64,000 nt of DNA from Elysia crispata (GCA_033675545.1 JAWDGP010006196.1:146001-210000); one strand, 5' to 3'. Counted from the stretch's first letter, positions 31,080 to 44,174 are shown. Notes: a model not told the origin generated them from the sequence alone. Made by a program: numbers and translations.

Positions 31080-31233
31080 TAGCTCGGGCGGTGGAGACGG
31101 TACTTACTGCCGAAACCCATGGCTCATCACAAAACGGACCATTGCACAGCTTATTAGGCTCTTGACTGTCCGCTAGTAAGTTCACTGGACCTTGAAGATT
31201 TGGCTGTATTGGTTTTCTTTTTTTTTTTTTTTC
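31080..31233 (+). repeat. Possible SINE with T-rich end
   Basis: An A-box-like TAGCTCGGGCGGTGGAGA at 31080-31097 is nearly the same as the one at 63194. The B-box is degraded (GCCGAAACCC). The body runs to a long T-rich tract at 31215-31245. Confidence 0.3.
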
Positions 31234-31249
31234 TTCTTTTTTTCTCTTT

Positions 31250-32766
31250 TCATATGTGGGGTGCTTTTTTGTGTGGTGTTATAGATAGATGGCAAGAATG
31301 ATATGATGTTATTGTGCTGTAAATACGATGATTTGATAGCGTCAACTGATAACTGTGATTATCAAGGCACGAGGTTCGTTTTTAGAGTATATTTTATTGA
31401 ATAACTAGAAAACCCAAGAAAAACTAGAAAAATATACGGGCAAAGGATCGAGAAAAAAATAACTAAGAAAAACTCTCAAGGAAAACCATAAGAAATACTA
31501 TAAAGAAAAAACCCAACCAGAAATGGTACAACTCTCTGGGGAAAATAATGCAAATACAACGTGTAAATACACAGGTCATAATAATCTATATTACATTCAT
31601 TATCAATAGTTGCAACACTTATAGCGAAAAAGAGTATTACACTAACTCTGCAAATGTACGTAACAGTGTATTGAAACAATTAGTAAAACGTTTTGCTTAG
31701 GTAACCTATTGCTATGATAATGATTTCTTTTCTCAAAGAAAACGATTCGAGGCCGTGCCAGTCGACTGCCTTTCTCTGCTCACCAGGTGAGTGAAAGGTT
31801 AAGCGGAGGGCAGTCTCCGAACTGCTGCGCCCGACTTATGAGACACGAATATCGATAGGCTATCGTGGTTGAAGCCTGCCAGAGGTGCACGACTACCAAA
31901 CATTAAAACACAATTTTATTGAAATAAAAATTATCTGTATCAGGCTTTCTGTCAGCCTTTACACACAGTGCTTGGTATCATAATTGTACTTTATCTCTTA
32001 CACTCATGACAAACTTAAGGTGGGAGAAATTGAATTCTGCACAAACAAAGCGCTTTGAGAGCAATGGGCCTTATTAACGTACATATCTATCATCCAAACA
32101 GTCATTTAATTCACTCCATCTTCAAAGACTCTCCAATATAACACAGGTATAACCCGCCTGGAACATCGTAAAGCCAATTTACATCGAACGTCAAATGTTT
32201 TGAAAATAGGCTTAATTTGAGCACTATGTAAATGAAGATAATATAGCACGCTTACAATACAGATTACTACAAGTCCATTATAATATGATAAAAATGCACG
32301 AGTAAATTTATGTATAAGTAAATAAGAATTTAGCACTGGGAAATTACACCAACATATAAGAAAATGTTTTAAGGTAGCATGGACATCTACATTATCCTGT
32401 TTTAGATCAAACAATCACAATCTTAGTGTGTTTAAAAACACTGAAAGATTATATTTAACAAAAGTTTAACATTACGCAAAATTTAGGCAAGTATGAGCAA
32501 GTCCAATAATTCTGGTGCACAGCAATAATTGAATAATATCAAATTGAATTATATAGTGAAACAAATTCTTACAACTTACCCAAAAGAGTAAGGAAATCGC
32601 GGACGTCAATCCAAATAAGAAAATACAGAACAGAGCTTTTAGTTAAACTTTCACGGCTCTACCACGCCAGTATCTGGTGAGGAAAACTGGTGGTAAGAAC
32701 TTTGGTAGACAAATCGCAACCTGCTTACTTCGGGAACTTGAGGTGGAATGAATTGAGTCCCACAGA
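31250..32766. other. No gene recognised
   Basis: AT-rich sequence with short frames only; no conserved motif, no transposon ends. Confidence 0.5.
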
Positions 32767-32841
32767 TTAAGGAACGGACAGATACAGAGACAGGCCCTTC
32801 GGGATGTCCTGGGTATTTTCGTAATTTTCCGGTGCCGCCAT
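32767..32841 (-). CDS. Possible small ORF or first exon (24 aa), unknown
   Basis: A minus-strand ATG in a favourable context (AACAGTTATGGCGGCACCGG) opens MAAPENYENTQDIPKGLSLY and closes four codons later with TAA. MAAPE-type starts are common in animal proteins, and local GC content is higher than around it. A longer minus frame (32651-32956) overlaps in another phase. No donor site is clear, so this could be a 5' UTR/uORF of an undetected gene or chance. Confidence 0.2.
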   Translation of the reverse strand: MAAPENYENTQDIPKGLSLYLSVP

Positions 32842-33507
32842 AACTGTTTTGGTCAAAGCAGGTGGAAACTGTATTTATCCTATATTGTAAACAATGGTGT
32901 TCTATTGGAATATTATCTAAAAAAGTTTCTAAAAACTGATAATCGTTTATTTTCATAATGAGTGCACATTTTTCTAAGTTTGCAGAACTTTTTTTAATGT
33001 GTTACTGTGTACAAGGTTAAAATAAATCAGAAATGAGATCATTACGGATGTGTGTGTATGTTGATGCTCGCTGGTTTTACTTTGTTCAGATTTTTCTTGT
33101 TTCGAAAATTTTTTGAGTTGCCGAACAGATTTTCTCTCTATATATCTTACAGTTGAAGCTTTATATTTCTTTTTCATGCCTTAAAAATTAAAAATAGGTT
33201 TGGAGTCAGATCATATAAACACAATTTATTTGGTAAAATATTTCGTGCTGTAAATCTTTAAAAAAAAAAATACGTGAGGGCTTGTCTGCCCTTAATGTCT
33301 TTAAAATTTCAATATATTCAAAATTAGATAATTGATCGTTCACAGGCTAGATGTAGATCAAGGCTAGGCGTTGATTAGACTGGTTTCGTTAAATAATAGT
33401 TGCTTCAGAATATTCAGTATATACTTTGTACATCACTAGATCTAACTCTAGTAATTTCAAGTTTATGGATCAATAGTCACTAATTCTGGCGTTTTGATCA
33501 GACCCAC

Positions 33508-33560
33508 TAGATCTAGATCTAGATCTAGACATCTAGCTAGGTCTAGATCTAGATCTATAT
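33508..33560. repeat. TAGATC hexamer cluster
   Basis: Repeated AGATCT/CTAGAT units with small interruptions, the same family as near 29110 and 43557. Confidence 0.8.
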
Positions 33561-36500
33561 GGAAAAAAATTGGCACCAGGTGCATCTTTTTTTTATTTTG
33601 AAGCACTGTACAGGGCAAGTTTGTGGATGTCTCAAGTTTTCAAGTGTTTTTTTTTGTTTTTTTTTTAATTATGATAATGCAAGGTGACAGTTTCTCAGAG
33701 TAATCTCATAAGGCCTCAGTCCATAGCGGAATGACATCGATTTCAGGCCGTGATTTAGATTTAAAAAAAGCATAGTTTCTTGATTTTTGTGAATTAAGAA
33801 AACTGTTGACTTAAATCACGGTAAAAAAAAAAATTCGCCACATAAATTGTAAATTTTTATATATATGGGCCGTTAACAATGCTTGTGGGGTGTCCCTTTT
33901 ATGCTTGTTGTCATGGAAAGGAAGTTTGTTGTGACCAAAACTAATATGTCGGACGACCTTAGAGACCGCGAAACGAAAGGACAGAAAAATTGAAGTTTTT
34001 GCTCAGTCGGGACATCTGCGTTTCTCATTAACCTGTATTAGGGATATCTTCTGTTGGAGCAGCAGGACTGTCTGAGATCAAGAAAGATAATCAAGTCGTT
34101 CCAAGACATTTCATTACTTTCCTACATACACATGACAGATAGAAATAAAAACAATTCTCAGTTTCACATAAGCACTGTGTTTGGACAGCCAAGGATTTTT
34201 TCAACAGTCTGGTATTTGATCAGGGTTATCAGCCACTGGGGTACATTACAGCCTAGTATAAATTAAGGCAGAAGAGATACCGTGTATGATCTAATTTTGC
34301 CTACAACACCGAATATTGTGTAAAACTAAAAGGCGGAAGCAAATGCTAGTAGTTGTATTAAGACTGCCTCTTTAGCTTTCATCACCTGTTTCTTCAGAAG
34401 TAAGTAACAAAGCGCATGAAATATTTTACAATGAAATTTTAAGAACATTTTAACTCGAAAACAGCTTAAACGAATTTCGATAGAACCCGATTGACTCCAA
34501 AGCTACTAATTTTGTTCAAAACGATAATGTTGGTCTCAGCACACAAATTTGGATTCCCCCCCCCCAAGTTTCATTAGCTTACCGTGCAGCACGACTGTCT
34601 GCTGTCAGGATACAGGATAATTCCCCCAAAGAAGTTGAGAAAAGGTATCTTAAACACACTGCACTTTAAACACAAACACATCCAAGTTCTAAAAAGGAGA
34701 AATAGTGGAAGAGAGTAGTTCTTGTGGTCTGTCATCGACAACGACATCGAAATGATCACAAGAGATTGCGATGATTATATTGATGGCAATGTTAGGAATA
34801 CGTCGGAGAAGCGTCTGCATAGACTCCGTATGATCCATTATGAGTTCCATGTTGGTTTTTCTAATTGACGTCAACTCACTATATGATCGGAAATGATCTC
34901 AGGATTGTCAATAACATCATTGTCATCACTTGACATTCTCAGTAAGATAAATATTGATAAGATGTGGTCTCAGAGAACCTTTGTGAGTGACAATAATCAT
35001 ACTCAATCTATTTAAAATGAATTCAATAATTTCACCTGAAGCAACAGCATCATAAACAGAAGGAAGTCTTTAGAGCAATCCTCTATTTTTTGCTGATATT
35101 TGAACATCCTTAACACTTTAACCAAGGTTTATGAGCTCCTAATGATGATCGTAATAATTTATTTCTTATGAAGCGACTGCTCTAAATCTACCGATAACTC
35201 GTCTCGGATATGACGGCTAACATTTTCAGAGCGTTTGTACGTTTGTTTTCAAACATGGAAAGTTTGTTCACAAGATCTCAGGTATTCTCCATACTAACGC
35301 TAAATTCAACAGGCATCATACTCCTAGCTCTTTGGTTAGGTCCAGGTTTTTCCTCTTTTGCATCTACCTCTCTGCTTTGCTACTAATTCATCAATGAAAC
35401 CATGATAATTTGATGTGAGGAAGCTTAATACATGAAAATATCTGGCTTAGTTTTTCTTCATCTGATTGCATTAGAATGGTTGCCACATTGCGGAAGATAT
35501 GCTTAAACTTTTCAGTGGTTAAAACCGCCACTTTTCTTTCCTTTGGGTTTCTTTTCCGACCGACCTTCTGTGTGATAACTTGGATATCTCGTCCGCGGTG
35601 AATATCAGTGAATTTATCTCAAGTATACTTTCCTCTCCCGTTAAGTTTACGACCAAGGCAAACTTTTGAAATACTATGATTTCGATCTTACTGAAGGCTT
35701 TAGTACAACAGTTCTGCCTTGGTACAGTGGGCGTGGCTCGAATCACTTTCCATTTTCTCCAGCGAAGTAATTTGCATTAAACGATATTATATATTGCATC
35801 GTACAGTGATTTCATGAGGAAGCTGATAATTCACCGGCCTACGTGCCAGATGTCTAACGATGTTAAGGATCTCTGCGGCGCAGCATCCGTATTTAGGCCG
35901 CACTTTATGTTACGTTAACGCTTCGACGCTCGATATAGCCTCTCTGTTTTGACCTTCCAATACACTGTTGTCGCGCCATCTCCTTTTTTTTTGTCTGTCT
36001 TGATATCGTATACCTTGCCGTAATTGCCATTCTGTTAGTCTTTGTGTCCACCTATTGTCTGATGGCCTTGCCACATGTACAGCCCATTCATTTTTTGTCT
36101 AACATATAAAGAATAACAGACCAATAATCTTGCTACTACATACTTATAAGATCTTCATACGACTACTCCAAAATAGAAAATAAAATCATATTAGATACTA
36201 ACCAGTCCCATGAGCTGGCTGGAGTTCGGAAGAGATTTTCGACAACCGACCACATATATACCCTAAATCAGATAAATGATTACAATTACCTCTGTGTGTC
36301 GGATTCATGGACTACCGGTACGATAAAGCATTATTTGTTCTATTTTGCAATTTAAGTACTGTAAAAAATGTACATGAATGAGACACACATAACAATTTTG
36401 TAACCCAACTACTCCTTGATCCAATGCCACAGTTTCGATCCACATAGGGAACCTAACGTTAGATCTATTTCCCATCAACAGGCTTGTAAGACATTTGGGT

Positions 36501-37975
36501 CTTACACTATCACACATACCAGTACCAGCTCAACTAGGTCTATGTCCCAAGCCGAAGTAAACTTTACTGTAATAATCATAACGCTTAGCTGTTAAACTGT
36601 AGTTCTAGCTTTGCCTTCCTATGTCCGGGCCGATTCACCGAACTAAAAAAAAAAAAATCTTTGCTTACTTTGTAAGAGTAAATTTGACACCAAACAATTG
36701 AACATTGAGCTGATGGTTAAAGAGAAAAATGATTTCTGAGAATTATTCTGTCCCGACTATGCTAAAAAATTAAATGAAATAGTTGTAATAATTAATGAAG
36801 GTTTGCTTACGTCATTGACTTGGCCTGTACTAAGGGAGGCCTCTGTCTAGCCTGAAACTGAAAATAAGGATTGGTTTGAAGGGAAGTCACATTTAAAATG
36901 AGCCATGCTGCACACAATGCCTTACTTCCCTTTATTATACATGTAGATTTTGCCTCCTCTCACCCCAGAACTCAGTCTTTTTGAGGCTTTTTGTAAGCTA
37001 CGATCTATAGAATGCCTTTTTTTTTAAGAAGATAGACGCTTATTTCATCTAATTCTGCATCTCGCCTACGATAAACTATTGCTTGAATCACCACTTTCTT
37101 GTTCGGTGAAGCTGTTACACAAATCTCACAATTAAAAGAGTTTAAATATTGCCGCCTATCTAGCATTATTTTTTAAACAATCAGAACAAGATGAAAATCA
37201 TGATTAAATTTAGTACTTACAAAGCATTTATCAAGATCTACTGAGTATTCTACAGCATAGATACATAGTTTGATAATTTTAACTTTGCAATAAAACTTTA
37301 GTCTGCGTGTGAACATAAGTCTGCTCAAGATCAAAGTTTTTTCCAAGATAATAATAGCCTTCATTCAGCTATGAATAACATTTGATCGTTAGGCTTATTA
37401 CAGTTGATTGAAAAATTATAATGTGGAGCAAGACTGCCTTACAAATAGAAAATGAATGTGCAAAGGAATTTTTACGTAATCTATGCTTACGATAGTCAGA
37501 AAGTTATTTTTGACCAATGTTAGGCCTTTAGGAATAAAAATGTCGAAACTTAATCATGTATCCAACCAAGACTATGTTTAAGTTCATAGCTAGTACATGT
37601 AAAATAAGTTTACGATAGTCCTGAGATAAGGCATGGATAGCGATCATCTTTATGTTGATTAATACACTTTTTTTTTAACGATAAACACCTGTGCAAGTCT
37701 TATATGGAAATGATGAAGCTTTAACTTACCCTAGTTTTAGAAGGGGAGAAATTTAATAAGCAAATAAAGATACACGTAAATCGACTAACAATGCAATGGT
37801 TGACTAAAGATTTAGAAGTTTTACCTTAAACGTTGCAAAGTGTCAAATTTTACTGTCTAAACTCTTTGAACGTTAATCATTAATCAGTATGGAAGAATGT
37901 TATAGTTACACAAATAGAATAACTAAATCACATAGTTATGAATATGCAGAAAACAATTGAAAACCTCGTATCTGA
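33561..37975. other. No gene recognised
   Basis: Only short reading frames without motifs. The part at 35820-36000 is somewhat richer in CpG. A minus-strand frame at 35519-35746 shows no recognisable domain. Confidence 0.4.
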
Positions 37976-37977
37976 TC

Positions 37978-37978
<1 letters not shown>

Positions 37979-38058
<80 letters not shown>
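37979..38058. repeat. (CT)n microsatellite
   Basis: About 40 pure CT units, then degraded CTTC/CTCT text. Confidence 0.95.
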
Positions 38059-38061
<3 letters not shown>

Positions 38062-38242
38062 TCTCAATAAATTTCTCTCTCTTTCTCTCACCAGTCTCAT
38101 TTTGATTTTTTTCTTCAAATTTACACAATTCTTACTCTATAATTTTTATCCTTCTCTTCCTCCTTGTTCTTGTTGTTCTCTTCACTCGAATACTCTTTCT
38201 CCTTTTCCTCCTTCTCGTCCTACTCCTGCTCCTCATCCTCGT

Positions 38243-38270
38243 CCTTGTTGTTGTTGTTATTATTATTATT

Positions 38271-38330
<60 letters not shown>

Positions 38331-38426
38331 GCTCTTCTTCTTCTTCTTCTTCTTCTTCTTCTTCTTCTTCTTCTTCTTCTTCTTCTTCTTCTTCTTCTTC
38401 TTCTTCTTCTTCTTCTTCTTCTTCTT
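38243..38426. repeat. Compound (TTG)n-(TTA)n-(TTG)n-(CTT)n microsatellite
   Basis: About 5 TTG, 5 TTA, 19 TTG and then about 31 CTT units in a row. The whole tract is pyrimidine/G on one strand, giving poly-Cys/poly-Ser, poly-Leu/poly-Phe or poly-Arg/poly-Thr frames depending on phase. Confidence 0.95.
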
Positions 38427-39933
38427 TCATAATTCAATTTTTTTCCCCTAAGCAATTCCTATTTCTTTTCTTTTTTTTTTCCACCCAATGTCATTTGTGT
38501 GTGTCAGTCGTGGTGTACTTTTCTTCCTTGTGTTTATAGTTTTTCATTTTAACCTCCCACCTGTTTCGGCCTGAGAGATTGGAACCTAACATGACTATTG
38601 CAGCAGAAACTGACTCAAGAGATGGCTGTTTGGCTTTCAAAAATTAAAAAAAAAATATTTTGGGATTCCCATTCTCTGAACCTCTTTTTCTTTTTTTTAG
38701 CTCTACCTTTCTGTATCAGAAAAAACGGCTACAAAGTAAAGGTATGGGCCTGTTTCATTTTTTTCCATCTATGTAATTATTAGTTTGGGGGTGTTTTGCT
38801 TTTAGTAGAAAACATCTTTTTGCTGTTCTTAAGAAGTTTATACCTTTCACTTTCATTTTTGCAATATCTATTATCCCTTGAAAGTCTTCCTCGTTTCCTG
38901 TCACCTGTACAGTACTGTCCGAATATCGTTTATATCAAGTCTCTTCCCTTATGAACTTTAAAAAGTTCTGTGAATAGGTTGAATGGTGGTAAAGATAGTA
39001 TGCATCCTTATCTCTTTGTTAACTCAAGGATACCCAGACTCTGTATTTCCTAGTCTTGTTGAGTTAATTTATTTTCAATATAGATTTCCAATTGATTTGA
39101 TGCCACTCTCGTCTATGTGTCTGGTATTCTTTAAAGACATTCTAGGGTTTTTGAATGCTTTGCAGTGTCAAATGTTTTTGAGTAATCTAGAAGGTTTTGG
39201 ACAATCATGCGGTGTCATAGTGTAGGCTCGCGAATGCGTCAGTCCCAATACTGACTGTAACAGGATTGGGACTATAATTCACGAGACGGTTCCAAAACAC
39301 CGAGACAACATTAGCTTTCCCAAAATATTTTAAGATCAGAAGCAATTATTAAGGATATCCTGTAAGCATGGGTTGAGAACAGCACTGAGAGAGATAAGCA
39401 ATAGTTGATTTAGTAATTTAAGTTATAACGACACAGTGCAGAAAAGATAATTAACATCAAACGTAATACCTTTTAACCTTTTTATAGATAAATGAAGAGA
39501 AAGTGATCTTAAAAATTCAACAATCAATGACCTTTACTCAGTATTAAGTTGTACAATCCAACAATATTTAATTGACTAAACACAATAGTAGCCTTAGTAG
39601 AGAAATTAAAAATGAAAAAGAATAATTCTTAAAGATGGGCGAACTTATCTCAAGAGAGATGGAAAGAAAGTAAAATATATAGTCCAGAAGGTCCTCAAGC
39701 TCTTTTGGAGTTTCTATTTATAGTCCTCTTGTGCAGAAACTAAAGTTTCTTTCTTCTAAATCAGAGTGTTCAGATTCACCGTCAGCGACAGTAATGTCCA
39801 AAACTTGATTCGTTTTTTAAAAAAATATAACGTTACAGGTCAAAATGTCCAGTGCTAACTGGGTTTCAGTTATGCCTGTTAAAATTTAGGCTCTGCGCCC
39901 ACCGGCTAGAAATGCAAATATTAGCCATGTTTC

Positions 39934-40254
39934 TCAGATTGAGTTACGTACCGTAAGCATGATCATAACGTAACAAACACGTGGTTTCCCTAATGACGTG
40001 TGCAAATCGGCCTGCGTTGTTAACATCGGAAGCCGCAAGCGAGCGTTAGGCCTGGTCAGTCTGGTCAGCTGTTTAGACCAGTGAAATCTGCTGCTGCTGC
40101 TGGTATAACTGTCTCGGATCATGTGATTATTATGTAATGTAACTGTGTGAGAATGCAGTGGAGCAGTGGAAACACGCTCTCCATAGCGCGCTTGCACCTG
40201 GTCCAGGCTAGTACTCAGTACCGGTAGCATTAGAGCATCGCTGGCAGTCATCAT
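39934..40254 (-). CDS. Possible first coding exon, unknown protein
   Basis: A minus-strand ATG at 40254 (context TGTTACATGATGACTGCC) starts a 106-codon frame of higher GC content than its surroundings, MMTASDALMLPVLSTSLDQV at the start, with a Ser run. A donor-like ACG|GTACGT lies near its end. No domain is recognised. A GC-box-like GGGTGGGCGGAG and an octamer ATGCAAAT lie 65-95 bp upstream of the ATG (40324-40347), which makes a promoter plus first exon possible. Evidence is positional and weak. Confidence 0.25.
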   Translation of the reverse strand: MMTASDALMLPVLSTSLDQVQARYGERVSTAPLHSHTVTLHNNHMIRDSYTSSSSRFHWSKQLTRLTRPNARLRLPMLTTQADLHTSLGKPRVCYVMIMLTVRNSI

Positions 40255-40323
40255 GTAACAATTACATAACAGTTACGTTCACGGCTAGCATGTTTGCGAA
40301 AAGCGATTCTGTTACGTACCGCT

Positions 40324-40347
40324 GGGTGGGCGGAGTTTATGCAAATG
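40324..40347 (-). promoter_or_regulatory. GC-box and octamer pair
   Basis: GGGTGGGCGGAG followed within a few bases by TTTATGCAAAT (octamer ATGCAAAT). Such pairs occur in polymerase II promoters; it is placed upstream of the minus-strand frame at 40254. Confidence 0.25.
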
Positions 40348-40733
40348 ATGTCGGTCAGTCTAAAAATATCACGTCTTAGTCTAGCTTAAGGCCCGTAAGC
40401 TTTTCCTGCGAAACCTCAGAATTAAAGTGCAAAGAACTCAAATGTCGTAATGTGAAAATACTAGCATAACGCGAGCCATTATACTTCTACACGGATATTA
40501 CATGTGTACATGAATATTGTGAACATCGGCACTTACACGCGACAAGACAACTCATACTGAATGCATACACTTGGAGCCTTGTGATTTTGTTTTTTCTTAA
40601 GTGTAACGCATTGTGCTATAAGTTGATCTAATGATTTTCTCACCTTTTTTAGTGCGTAACTTTGGATAGCGGATCGACTAGATCTATGTACAGTGTTTTA
40701 TTTAGTTGTATTATGTTTGTATTTCAAGCCTAA

Positions 40734-40786
40734 CACCGCGTTCACACCGAAATATCGCTCGTACGGGCGATCTCGTCCGAGCGATA
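40734..40786 (+). repeat. Harbinger terminal inverted repeat, left
   Basis: CACCGCGTTCACACCGAAAT, continuing ATCGCTCGTACGGGCGAT and CTCGTCCGAGC; matches the inverted right end with few differences. Confidence 0.85.
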
Positions 40787-41623
40787 GAGTGCACCAAAAA
40801 ACTTATATTATCTTTTGAAGCGTTCATACTACACTCCAGATAACGGACGAGTAACTTTCTCTCGGCAGGACGTTTTTTCAGCTTTAGCGCAGCACTAAAA
40901 TTTCACCGGGTCTGGTACGATTGTGAGGTCAACAACCAGCACAAATACCCGAGACAGACTGGCGCCAGTCGCACTAGTTGACTTCTGCGACATCCAAGAG
41001 ACAATAGATTTTATTTTATTTCATTACATTATTCAAGATGGATACAGCAAAGTGTGAAGCGTAGATCATTGCCGTATATACGAGGCCTGCATTGTGCGAT
41101 AAAAGTAACAAATTGTATTCCAATAGAGTGTAGGCCGCCCAAGCTTGGAAAGAAGCAAGCAAGGAGACGAAAATTGAAGGTAAGATAAAATATGCAATTA
41201 TTAATTTTTTTAAATAATATATTAAATTTATTTCGATTTGTTAAATAAATGTATTAGATTTACAATAAAGTAATCATAGATAAAGATTGCTAACATACAC
41301 GTATATTTATTATTAAAACAATACTTTTTAATTTACGTACATTTTCAAATACTAGGGATATTTAAAAAATGAATGTAACAATAGTTAATTCTGAATTAGC
41401 GGCTAGGAATACCAAAATAAAAATAGAGATAACACTCGCTGCCCTTGAAATGTGGTATAACTTAAGACAACGCATCATCTTTAAAGCATGAGAACAGACA
41501 CTTTCAATTTATGTTCAAACTACTAATCACATTTTGACGATGATAAGTTATGAGGATAAAATCACTAAATCACAATAACTTAGTTGATTGTTTTCAGCTC
41601 AATTAAAACGTTTCTTTCTTGAT

Positions 41624-41953
41624 CTAAGGTTTGCTGAACACCTTTTCACTCTGCCATAGCACGGCACCTTGATCTGACAAAAAATAGTTCATGAAAGTTT
41701 CTCTGACTTCTATAGCTTTTTTTGATGCTCGATATCGAGGACTCTCGACAGAATTCAAAGTTTGTGTCGATGTGGTTGGGCAGTGGTCTGCAGGAGTATC
41801 AGAGTTTGTGAAACTTCGTTTTGGTTCCTCTATCTTAACAAAATTATGAAGGTCTGTCAATGTTTTAACTATGTCAATAGCAGCAACTGGTTGAACCTCA
41901 ATTTGATGCAAAAGGATCCTCCACAATTGTGCCATATTTCCAAAAGCCATCTC
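41624..41953 (-). pseudogene. Harbinger transposase, C-terminal fragment
   Basis: The minus strand reads VEMAFGNMAQLWRILLHQIE, then TLTDLHNFVKIEEPKR and VRETFMNYFLSDQGAVLWQ, the C-terminal part of PIF/Harbinger DDE nucleases (VENAFGILAxRWRI, LHNFLR, VRDxFxxYF). The Glu of VEMAFG corresponds to the third catalytic acid. Only two bases upstream of its codon, sequence identity switches to the inverted MADF/BESS copy, so the preceding catalytic core with the two Asp residues is absent. Confidence 0.8.
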
Positions 41954-41955
41954 AA

Positions 41956-42288
41956 CAGTTTGATAACGGTAGTTTTAAACATAACCAGCAGTGGGAGTTT
42001 GTGTACTGGTGGCTGGGTTCATTGCCCATTTGAGATGTTTTGAAAACTCTGCATTTATCTCTGCTTGCAGCTCTAACTTCTGAATATCTGACATGCATTT
42101 CATTTTGGGTACAAGGTTTTTGAAAAAAAGGTAATCTTCGTCTTCGTCCTCGTTTTTCTTTCTCTCATCTGTAATCTTTTTAATTGCCTCTAGGATTTGG
42201 GTATCAACACATGTTCGGTCTTCGTCTTTGGTCTTTCTTTTATAAGAACTGCCGGAAGCCTGTGACATGGCATCACTTTGGGCAGCAG
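41956..42288 (-). pseudogene. MADF/BESS-type protein fragment, inverted copy
   Basis: This 333-bp block is the inverted, almost identical copy of 44175-44507. It encodes SAAQSDAMSQASGSSYKRKT, an acidic/basic stretch, then YLFFKNLVPKMKCMSDIQKL and ELQAEINAEF, a BESS-like motif. Upstream the frame continues as GSPPPGTSTT before a stop. It interrupts the transposase reading direction in the same strand sense. Confidence 0.75.
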
Positions 42289-42435
42289 ATGTCGTTGAGG
42301 TCCCAGGCGGAGGTGAGCCGTAGGAATTTCAAACATTTCAAGCATGTGCAGCAATTATTTTTATTCTGACGCAAAACAAAAAACCTCTCTACATCTGTGG
42401 CCGTCATCATCTTTTATGATATGAATATCATCATC

Positions 42436-42436
<1 letters not shown>

Positions 42437-42519
<83 letters not shown>

Positions 42520-42520
42520 T
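42437..42520. repeat. (ATT)n microsatellite inside the Harbinger element
   Basis: About 28 ATT units. Confidence 0.95.
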
Positions 42521-42844
42521 TTACTTTTGTTCTAATTTGAGTTCATTTTAAATGCAAGTTAACAATTTTGAATTACAAAAATTACAAAAAAAAAACCTTG
42601 TTTGAGAAATCATAAACATATAAAAGTTCAACTGAATTAAATAATTTATTTTGGAAATAATCAATACAGAACATGAATAATCAATGCATATAAGATTTAT
42701 TATTCTAACATTTTGGAAAACTCAAACCACTCCAATATGGAATGTTTCAGTTTCATTATAATCAACATGTTAAAAAAGTCCATCTCAGTAATTGAAATTG
42801 AATTCAATATTTTTTGTTTTGTAAAAATTATTAATGACATAATA

Positions 42845-42845
<1 letters not shown>

Positions 42846-42885
<40 letters not shown>

Positions 42886-42935
42886 TATAAATATCTAACA
42901 TCTACTTTTACTACTACTGCTACTACTATTACTAT

Positions 42936-42992
<57 letters not shown>

Positions 42993-42998
42993 TTCTAT
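42846..42998. repeat. (TG)n(TA)n and (ACT)n microsatellites inside the Harbinger element
   Basis: TG/TA compound array at 42846-42884 and an ACT array at 42902-42998. Confidence 0.9.
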
Positions 42999-43056
42999 GA
43001 CCACTACAACTACAGCTGCTACAACGAAAATTATCAAATTTATGAACCACTCAATT

Positions 43057-43284
43057 TCATTTTTTATTTGTTAGTGGTAACACATAATAAAATTTCTCAT
43101 GAACCCAGACATGGCGTGAAACATAATTTTTTTCGCTGATTCGCTGTTGTCTTCGGCTGAGATGTCTTGACACGCGGCTTATACTTCTACCGATGGTAGA
43201 TCTGTGAACTCTGAAAGTATACCTCGTGAATTGAGAGCTTCCGTCGTTGGTTAAAAAAAGGAGAGCCGCAAGGATCTGTAACAA
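43057..43284 (-). pseudogene. Harbinger transposase, second N-terminal fragment
   Basis: The minus strand, after an acceptor-like CATGTTTGTTACAG, reads ILAALLFLTNDGSSQFTRYT, then FRVHRSTIGRSISRV. This aligns with the FLATGDSxxSLxxxFRIxxSTIxxIV segment between the N-terminal helix and the DDE core of PIF/Harbinger transposases. It ends in unrelated sequence before any catalytic Asp. Confidence 0.65.
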
Positions 43285-44174
43285 ACATGATAAATGTATA
43301 AGGTCATTACTGGATCGTCTGAATAATTATGACATTAGCTTCAAAATATCGAACGTATACAGTTCAAAGTGACTATTGAATTATACATACACAAATCTTT
43401 TGATAAAAAATGCCACTTCATTCACTGTGAAACCCTTATTTTATTGTAAATACATATATACCTACCCACCTCTTTTACTTTATTCCTTGATTGAAAAGAG
43501 AGCAAGCCATGCCTCATTCATACTTAAAAAGTTATTATCAAGTACAACTGTACTTATAGATCTAGATCTACTATTTGTTTACTTAGATCTAGTTATAAAA
43601 ATGAGCTTGTTCTTGCATAAATGAGATCTAGATTTTAGGGAAAATTTTAGGAATTAGTTTGATTTGAATTGCAGTACGATTTCTAGATCTACGGAAGAGT
43701 TCTGTCTCTAGACACAAAATAACATAAATTGAGAATAGATTTCAAACTAGATGTAGATCTAGCTACAGTTTTTACTCATTTTTTTAATAATATTATTTTC
43801 CTAATATCGGCTTTTCATTTAAATTATGACACTGTTTTTAGCCTTGATTGATGACTTTCTTTACTGCAAGAAAATTCTTCAATATGCCCGGAAATTTCAA
43901 GATGAGTGAAGTAAAAATCTGTCCTAGCCATGATTTGCTATGATTTTTTATTCTACAAGCAATAACAACGATAGGTGCTCATCGGAACATCGTGGTGTTA
44001 CTAAAAATAAGTGTGTTTGTTTACATTTTCTTCGTCCCAGCTGGGCACTTGTCAGGGACAATTTCATGCGCCGCGCCCAGTCCCAAATCTTGGGTAGATC
44101 CTAGTTGGGACCGCCCAAGCCAAAATAGAGCTTGGGCGCCGCCCAACTTTGGGACCTTTCCATGCGCACGGCCA

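Noticed and set aside
38102-38539. 145-aa Cys/Ser-rich ORF and opposite Arg/Thr-rich ORF
   Set aside because: Both arise from the compound trinucleotide repeat; composition changes exactly with the repeat motif.
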